64,000 nucleotides of DNA from Clostridia bacterium (GTDB lineage: Bacteria; Bacillota; Clostridia; Christensenellales; Borkfalkiaceae). The notes beneath the pieces are model-generated. The model worked only from the letters and a program-made list of their open reading frames with translations, did no database searches and was not told where the DNA came from. The first letter of the stretch is position 1; the number at the start of each line of letters is the position of its first letter. The stretch covers positions 65,431 through 129,430 of the forward strand of contig JAIEFR010000004.1 in NCBI GenBank assembly GCA_029066845.1, in the 5' to 3' direction. A program made the position numbers and the translations under genes. This document shows positions 58,976 through 64,000 of this stretch, in pieces.

Positions 58976-61141
58976 ATGAAGAGTAAAAAACTTATTTGTA
59001 TGGCTGTGGCGGCTGCGCTTACGCTGGGAGTAACGCTTACTTCCGGCTGTATTGCAACCAATAACGAAGAGGACGTAAAGCAGGTCGTCGCAACCGTCGA
59101 TATAACCAAAAACGAAAACTTCGTAAAGCAGTACGAAGATTACGCTTCCGCCGTTACCGAGGAAGTTTTCATCAAGCGCGATATGCTCACGTCGTTTATG
59201 AACGGCGGCTATCAGTACGCGCAGACCTACGGCTACGCAACCGCCTTCAACGCGATAAAGGACAGCCTCGTTTCCAACGCGGTAGTCACGCAGTACGCAA
59301 CGGTTGCGCTGTTAAAGGACAAGGTTGCAAAGAACGAGCTCTCGCTCGAAACCTTCAAGAGCAAGACTACCGAACAGGAAAAGTACGAATACCTTCTCGG
59401 CGGCGAGCAGTCCGATGGAGTAAGAAAAGCAAAATACGAACTGTATTCCACGCTCAACAATCTTCTTGACGATGCGGAGCGTTCCGAAATCGACGAGGAG
59501 GACGGCTATTCGGGAAGCGGCACGCGCACAACTCCCGGCGGCATCGACAGCCTGAAAGAGGAGCACATTCCCGAAAACTACGGCGTTTACACCGGCTACC
59601 GGGGCTATCTGCTTTCGGATGCGGGCGAGTACGAGCCGCTTGACGGAACCACACGCAACACGCGCCGCAAAGCGTACGCGTCGTTCGTCAGCAGCTTAAA
59701 GAGCAATTACGTTCTTACCTCTGCGGATACCGAAACGACAGACGTTTTGCAGCTCAGCTACGTGCAGGATTCCTACGTTTCCGAGTTGCAGCAGCAGGTT
59801 ATAAGCGCATTCAACGATATGTACGAGGAGCAGCAGGAAGCGCTCATCACCAAGGTTGAGGACGGCGTTTACACCTACGTCAAGAACGCATACGACGGCG
59901 AGGTTGACGGACTTTTGACCACGCAGGAAAAGAATTATTCCTCATCAACCACGTTCGAAACGGCAATGAGTTCTCTGTCGGATACTTCGTTCATACTTTA
60001 CAGCCCCGCAACCTTAGATACGGTTGAGCAGGACGGAACAAGGGGAACCTTCGGCTACGTCTACAACATTCTGCTTCCGTTCTCGACTACGCAGAATCAG
60101 AAGCTTACGGCTTTGCAGGACTTCCGCAACAGCGACATAATCGACGAAAGCGGCTATTTCGCGGCGAGAAACCAGCTGCTTAAACAGATCACTACTACCG
60201 ACCAGCGCGAAGCCTGGTTCAACGGCACAACGGACTATTCCTTCAACGTCGAGGAGTACAACGCCGACAAGACCGAAAAGCTTAGCTATTACAACGGCGG
60301 CAACGCGGACAGAAAATATTTATTCTTCGAAAACAATCTCACCAAGACGGACAAGTACGAGCCGCTTGAAAGATACACCGGTCTGTATTCCTACAACGGT
60401 AAGGTTATAAAGAATACCGACGGCAGTTACAGACTTATTCCCCAAAAACTTACGATTGATGATATGCTTTCGGAATTTGCCGCATATATTAATTACGTGC
60501 TCGGCGCCGACAGCGTACAGACCTACGCGGGCGACAAGCTCGGCGACACTGCGTATTCGGGTGAAAACTCCGCTTATTACGACGAGAATTCGTTCACGGT
60601 GGCCGGCGACGATACCCAGATAGACTATTCCAAATTAGTCTACGCAACGGGCAAGGTCAATCTCACCGCAAGCAGGGAGGACGCGTTCGTAACTACTTCC
60701 GACCGCTATAAGGCGATGTCGGCAGTCAACGAACTGCAGTACGCATACACCACCGATACGGGCGTTCTTTCGCAGTATATCGGCTACTCCGTATCCGCTT
60801 ACGAAACCTCCTATATCAAGGAATTCGAATACGCGGCACAGCAGGCGCTCAGAATGGGCGTAGGCAGCTTCAAGGTCTGCGCAGGCGACTACGGCTGGCA
60901 CCTCATCTACGTCACCGATACGTTCTCGTTCGAGGGCGGCGCGGTTTACTCCCCCGTATGGAGCAAGGAAAGGGTTGAAGCGGAAGGCACTTTCGAAAAC
61001 CGTTTCTACACCTGGTTAAAGGATTCGACTCTCACCAACGAAGCATCCAAAAAGCGTGCTGAAATCTTAAAGGACTTCAACACCGACGAAGCAGTCAAAG
61101 TTTACGAAAAGGCGTATAAGGACTTAACGGAGCTCGGCTAA
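58976..61141 (+). CDS. Large PrsA/SurA-like foldase lipoprotein
   Basis: A 721-residue protein with a lipoprotein signal ending LTSGC (Cys at about residue 25). The helical N-terminal part (VKQVVATVDITKNENFVKQ, FNAIKDSLVSNAVV) resembles the SurA/PrsA chaperone domain. The end, VGSFKVCAGDYGWHLIYVTD, matches the last strand of a parvulin domain (GYHIIKVTD type). The middle 400 residues are unusual and Tyr/Ser/Thr-rich. PrsA is commonly just after mfd in Firmicutes, which supports this. It would assist folding of exported proteins on the outer face of the membrane. Peptidyl-prolyl isomerase activity is uncertain. Confidence 0.6.
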   Translation: MKSKKLICMAVAAALTLGVTLTSGCIATNNEEDVKQVVATVDITKNENFVKQYEDYASAVTEEVFIKRDMLTSFMNGGYQYAQTYGYATAFNAIKDSLVSNAVVTQYATVALLKDKVAKNELSLETFKSKTTEQEKYEYLLGGEQSDGVRKAKYELYSTLNNLLDDAERSEIDEEDGYSGSGTRTTPGGIDSLKEEHIPENYGVYTGYRGYLLSDAGEYEPLDGTTRNTRRKAYASFVSSLKSNYVLTSADTETTDVLQLSYVQDSYVSELQQQVISAFNDMYEEQQEALITKVEDGVYTYVKNAYDGEVDGLLTTQEKNYSSSTTFETAMSSLSDTSFILYSPATLDTVEQDGTRGTFGYVYNILLPFSTTQNQKLTALQDFRNSDIIDESGYFAARNQLLKQITTTDQREAWFNGTTDYSFNVEEYNADKTEKLSYYNGGNADRKYLFFENNLTKTDKYEPLERYTGLYSYNGKVIKNTDGSYRLIPQKLTIDDMLSEFAAYINYVLGADSVQTYAGDKLGDTAYSGENSAYYDENSFTVAGDDTQIDYSKLVYATGKVNLTASREDAFVTTSDRYKAMSAVNELQYAYTTDTGVLSQYIGYSVSAYETSYIKEFEYAAQQALRMGVGSFKVCAGDYGWHLIYVTDTFSFEGGAVYSPVWSKERVEAEGTFENRFYTWLKDSTLTNEASKKRAEILKDFNTDEAVKVYEKAYKDLTELG

Positions 61142-61144
61142 TAA

Positions 61145-61972
61145 ATGAAATGGTGGCAGGCGCTTGTACTGGGTTTAATCCAGGGCTTGACCGAATTTTT
61201 GCCCGTCTCGTCCAGCGGACACCTCACTTTTTTGCAGAGGGTGCTCGGCATAGACATAGGCGGCGCGGAACTTTTCTTTAACATAATTTTGCACCTCGGC
61301 ACTCTCGTGGCGGTGTGCATAATTTTTTGGAGGGATATTCTCGATCTGTTCAAAAAGCCCTTCAAAACGCTTTTATATCTTGTCGTCGCAACAATCCCCG
61401 CGGCAATTGCTGGCTTGCTTCTGGACGACGTGATAGAGGAGCACCTTATGGGCGGCAAATACGTCGGCGTGGTACTTGCGGTGTTCTTCACCGTTACGGC
61501 GGCTGTGTTGTTTGCAACCGAGGTGTTTGCAAAGCGCAGGAAGAAGGAGTTGCCCATTTGCTGGCGCACGACTCTGCCTATGGGCTTTGCGCAGGCGGTG
61601 GCAATTCTTCCCGGCATATCGCGCAGCGGCTCTACCATAGCGGCGGGCACGTTTGCGGGCGGCACGGCGGAGGATACTTCCAAATTCTCCTTTTTAATGT
61701 CCATACCCGTCATCTTAGGTAGCTTCTTCGTCGAACTCGTAAAGGGGCTGATTGACAAGGAAAAGGGCTTTGCCTATTCGTTCAGCGTAGCGGGACCGCA
61801 ATTCGGCTGGTGCATTGCCATAGGGCTGATTATCTCGGCAGTTGCCGGACTGTTTGCAATCAAGGTGATGCTTGCGGCGATAAAAAAGGCAAACTACAAA
61901 TGGTTTTCGCTCTATCTTGTGTTGCTTGCTGTAACCTGCGTGGTGTTGCAGTGCGTGGGGCTCTTCAACTGA
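61145..61972 (+). CDS. uppP: Undecaprenyl-diphosphatase UppP (BacA)
   Basis: A 275-residue protein with about eight helices and the two active-site motifs GLTEFLPVSSSGHLTFL (about residues 14-30) and LPGISRSGSTIAAGTFAGG (about 156-174). It recycles undecaprenyl diphosphate for wall synthesis and confers bacitracin tolerance. It starts three bases after the preceding stop, so it is co-transcribed with the PrsA-like gene. Its end is closed by a terminator. Confidence 0.96.
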   Translation: MKWWQALVLGLIQGLTEFLPVSSSGHLTFLQRVLGIDIGGAELFFNIILHLGTLVAVCIIFWRDILDLFKKPFKTLLYLVVATIPAAIAGLLLDDVIEEHLMGGKYVGVVLAVFFTVTAAVLFATEVFAKRRKKELPICWRTTLPMGFAQAVAILPGISRSGSTIAAGTFAGGTAEDTSKFSFLMSIPVILGSFFVELVKGLIDKEKGFAYSFSVAGPQFGWCIAIGLIISAVAGLFAIKVMLAAIKKANYKWFSLYLVLLAVTCVVLQCVGLFN

Positions 61973-61988
61973 TTACTTAAAATACTTC

Positions 61989-62024
61989 GTCCGTGCGCGG
62001 AAAAAAGAGCGCACGGACTTTTCA
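61989..62024 (+). terminator. Intrinsic terminator of uppP
   Basis: gtccgtgcgc (61989-61998) pairs with gcgcacggac (62009-62018), then ttttcattt. Confidence 0.9.
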
Positions 62025-62074
62025 TTTATTGTATAACTTATATACAAACACGCAAAATCTACAAGAAAACTCCG

Positions 62075-62103
62075 TTGTAAACGGCGCGGCGATATAGTAT
62101 AAT
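62075..62103 (+). promoter_or_regulatory. Promoter of the natA-natB-like operon
   Basis: TTGTAA (62075-62080), 17 bp, TATAAT (62098-62103). A GGAGGCGGAG ribosome site follows. Confidence 0.8.
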
Positions 62104-62135
62104 AAAAGCGTAATACGGAGGCGGAGTATACGCAT

Positions 62136-62909
62136 ATGGAAGAAATTCTGCAAGTAAAAAACCTTTCCAAGTCGTTCAGACTTTCGTACAAACAGCGCAG
62201 GCTGGAAGGCGGCATTCCCATAAAAGTCGCCGTTGACGACCTGTCTTTCACGGCCTACAAGGGCGAAATTTTCGGCTTGCTGGGACCCAACGGCGCGGGC
62301 AAGACTACCACGCTGAGAATGTTGGCAACGCTCATAAAGCCGGATAGCGGCGACGCGGTAGTGGACGGCGCAAGCATAGTTGCCGACCCCTACGCGGTGC
62401 GCTCCAAAATCGGCTTTCTTACAAGCGAATTGAAGCTTGAAGATTTCTTTACGCCCAACTATCTTTTCGACTTTTTCAGCGGACTTTACAGCGTGCCCGC
62501 CGAAAAAGCGGCGGAGCGCAAGCGCGAAATGTTTGCGCGTTTCGGCATCGACAAGTTTGCCGAAGTCAAGGTTGCCAACCTCTCGACGGGTATGCGTCAG
62601 AAGGTTTCGCTTGTCATCTCGCTGGTCAACGACCCCGACTTCATCATCTTCGACGAGCCCACCAACGGGCTGGACGTTCTCACCGCAAAGACGGTCACCG
62701 ACTTTTTAATCGAGCTGAAAGCCAAGGGCAAGACGATAATACTTTCAACGCACATTTTCAGCTTAATCGAAAAGCTGTGCGACAGGGTGGGCATAATAAT
62801 CGACGGCAGGCTGGTCGCTTTAGACACGCTTGCAAACCTGACGGCGGAAAAAAATCTGGAAGATAAATTTTTCGATTTGTACGCGCAGGTAAAGGGGGCA
62901 AACGAATGA
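62136..62909 (+). CDS. ABC transporter ATP-binding protein, NatA-like
   Basis: A 257-residue ATPase: Walker A GLLGPNGAGKTTTLRM (about residues 49-64), signature NLSTGMRQKVSLVISL, Walker B FIIFDEPTNGLDVLT and the H-loop STHIFSL. It closely resembles NatA, the ATPase of the sodium exporter NatAB, especially in TNGLDVLTAKTV. It energises the permease encoded next. Its stop overlaps the permease start by four bases (ATGA). Confidence 0.9.
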   Translation: MEEILQVKNLSKSFRLSYKQRRLEGGIPIKVAVDDLSFTAYKGEIFGLLGPNGAGKTTTLRMLATLIKPDSGDAVVDGASIVADPYAVRSKIGFLTSELKLEDFFTPNYLFDFFSGLYSVPAEKAAERKREMFARFGIDKFAEVKVANLSTGMRQKVSLVISLVNDPDFIIFDEPTNGLDVLTAKTVTDFLIELKAKGKTIILSTHIFSLIEKLCDRVGIIIDGRLVALDTLANLTAEKNLEDKFFDLYAQVKGANE

Positions 62910-63988
62910 AGACCATACTCACGATAATCAAAAAGGAATTTGCCCGCTTCTTCAAGGACACGCGCCTGATGCTGACCACGCTCATTTTGCCGGGCTTGCT
63001 GATATTCGCAATGTACTCGCTGATGGGCACGATAATGGAAAACGTGGGAAAGGACGCCGAGGAGGAGCCGTGCGCGGTGTACGTCGTCGGACTGCCCGAA
63101 AGTATGTCGCCCGCGTTCAACGCCGTCTTCGATTTAAAAGATTACGAAACGCGCGACGCCGCGGACGAAGCTTTAAGGGACGGCACGCTTGACTTAATAG
63201 TCGTTTTCCCGACGGACGAAACGCAGTCTAAAATAGAAATCTATCTCAATTCGGCGGAAACCAAATCTCAAGCGGCGTACGCAATGGCGGAGGCGCTGGT
63301 TGCAAATTACAGCATAATAGATATTGCCGACGCGCAGAGTACGGCAAAGACCGTGCTGAAAATGGTAGTGCCTATGGTGCTTTTGATGCTGCTGTTCAGC
63401 GGCTGTATGGCGGTGGCGCCCGAATCGATTGCGGGCGAAAAGGAGAGGGGAACGATAGCAACCCTGCTTGTCACGCCGGTCAAGCGCAGCTCGGTGGCAA
63501 TCGGCAAGATTGCCGCGCTCAGCGTAATAGCCCTGCTAAGCGGACTTTCCAGCGCGATAGGTATGCTGTTGTCCCTGCCCAAGCTCACGGGTATGGCGGG
63601 CGGAATATCGCTGTCAATGTACGGCTTCGGCAGCTACGCGGCAATACTCGCGGTTGTGCTGTCCACGGTGCTCATACTGGTCACGCTGATAGCAATAATT
63701 TCGGCGTTTGCCAAGAGCGTGAAGGAGGCAACGGGGCTTGTCGTTCCGCTGATGATAATCACAATGCTGTGCGGCGTATTCAGTATGTTCGTCACGGGCA
63801 CGCCGTCCATAGGGCTGTTCTTCATACCGATTTTCAACAGCGCGCTTGCAATTTCCTCCGTGCTTTCGGGCGCACTCAGCGGCGCGGCAATCGCCATAAC
63901 GGTGTGTATGAATATCGCGTTTGCGGCGCTCCTGGTGTTCTTCTTAACGCTTATGTTCAAGAGCGAGAAAATAATGTTCAAACGCTAA
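62906..63988 (+). CDS. ABC transporter permease, NatB-like
   Basis: A 360-residue ABC-2 type permease. One N-terminal helix (LMLTTLILPGLLIFAMYS) is followed by an extracytoplasmic domain of about 130 residues (CAVYVVGLPESMSP...), then five helices with the conserved EKERGTIATLLVTPVKRSSV motif. With the ATPase it forms an exporter. Na+ is the substrate of NatAB in Bacillus, but a drug or lipid is possible. The gene ends 12 bases before the end of the window. Confidence 0.88.
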   Translation: MKTILTIIKKEFARFFKDTRLMLTTLILPGLLIFAMYSLMGTIMENVGKDAEEEPCAVYVVGLPESMSPAFNAVFDLKDYETRDAADEALRDGTLDLIVVFPTDETQSKIEIYLNSAETKSQAAYAMAEALVANYSIIDIADAQSTAKTVLKMVVPMVLLMLLFSGCMAVAPESIAGEKERGTIATLLVTPVKRSSVAIGKIAALSVIALLSGLSSAIGMLLSLPKLTGMAGGISLSMYGFGSYAAILAVVLSTVLILVTLIAIISAFAKSVKEATGLVVPLMIITMLCGVFSMFVTGTPSIGLFFIPIFNSALAISSVLSGALSGAAIAITVCMNIAFAALLVFFLTLMFKSEKIMFKR

Positions 63989-64000
63989 TTATATATAATA

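Noticed and set aside
1..64000. CRISPR array, insertion sequence or prophage
   Set aside because: No regularly spaced direct repeats, transposase, integrase or phage structural genes were found; the only tandem arrays encode protein repeats.

Overview
The window reads as a chromosomal segment of an endospore-forming, monoderm Clostridia-type Firmicute. Evidence is the sporulation set (sigH, spoIIGA-sigE-sigG, yabP-yabQ, a YlmC/YmxH protein, cwlD), Firmicute gene pairings (mcsA-mcsB-clpC, mrnC-rlmB-sigH, dnaX-ybaB-recR) and lipoproteins with lipoboxes. Coding sequence is fairly GC-rich and intergenic DNA AT-rich, with strong TTGNNN-17-TATAAT promoters that are often extended to TGnTATAAT. An uncultured gut lineage such as Christensenellales would fit, but this placement is only a guess. 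No rRNA, tRNA, CRISPR, prophage or insertion sequence was seen.

Layout. 1-4.1 kb: aldehyde dehydrogenase end, small lipoprotein, ion permease, and a NifU-like/GGGtGRT pair. 4.2-8.4 kb: protein-arginine-phosphorylation/Clp operon without ctsR. 8.4-14.6 kb: a structured leader RNA with an attenuator, then a 1927-residue surface protein. 14.6-24.8 kb: cwlD, then mrnC-rlmB-sigH-dnaX-ybaB-recR-gpsA-typA-tfoX-like-yabP-yabQ-divIC-ppx. 24.8-29.2 kb (minus strand): BspA-like lipoprotein, EFR1 flavodoxin/ferredoxin with a PP-loop ATPase, ilvE. 29.3-38.1 kb: recX-birA-nnr, a manganese riboswitch with its CaCA exchanger, a lone mazF, lspA-rluD, der-plsY. 38.1-43.5 kb: a second giant surface protein. 43.5-50.9 kb: serpin lipoprotein, spoIIGA-sigE-sigG, a Fic toxin-antitoxin pair, cvpA, ylmC-like, fumarate hydratase. 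51-64 kb: CPBP protease, rlmH, M14 peptidase, tadA, prs, pth, mfd, PrsA-like lipoprotein, uppP, and an ABC exporter.

The most unusual content is the pair of giant surface proteins (8756-14539 and 38205-43478). Both have a signal peptide, an N-terminal domain resembling DUF6273, long Ig/MBG-like ectodomains, one membrane helix, a charged coiled coil, a Met/Gln-rich stretch and a nearly identical cytoplasmic tail. Their promoters share a Spo0A-box-like motif at fixed distance from the -35. The first is preceded by about 250 nt of structured RNA ending in an intrinsic terminator. The second has a G9 tract in codons 9-11 that could phase-vary expression. I consider this a candidate undescribed surface or signalling system tied to developmental control.

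Other points of note are an AbrB DNA-binding domain fused to a VbhA-like Fic inhibitor beside its Fic toxin; a pth gene whose best-placed start codon is ACG; several genes whose -10 box lies 6-9 nt before the start codon (leaderless mRNAs); and a lone MazF. All functional calls rest on motif recognition from the sequence alone; no database search was run.
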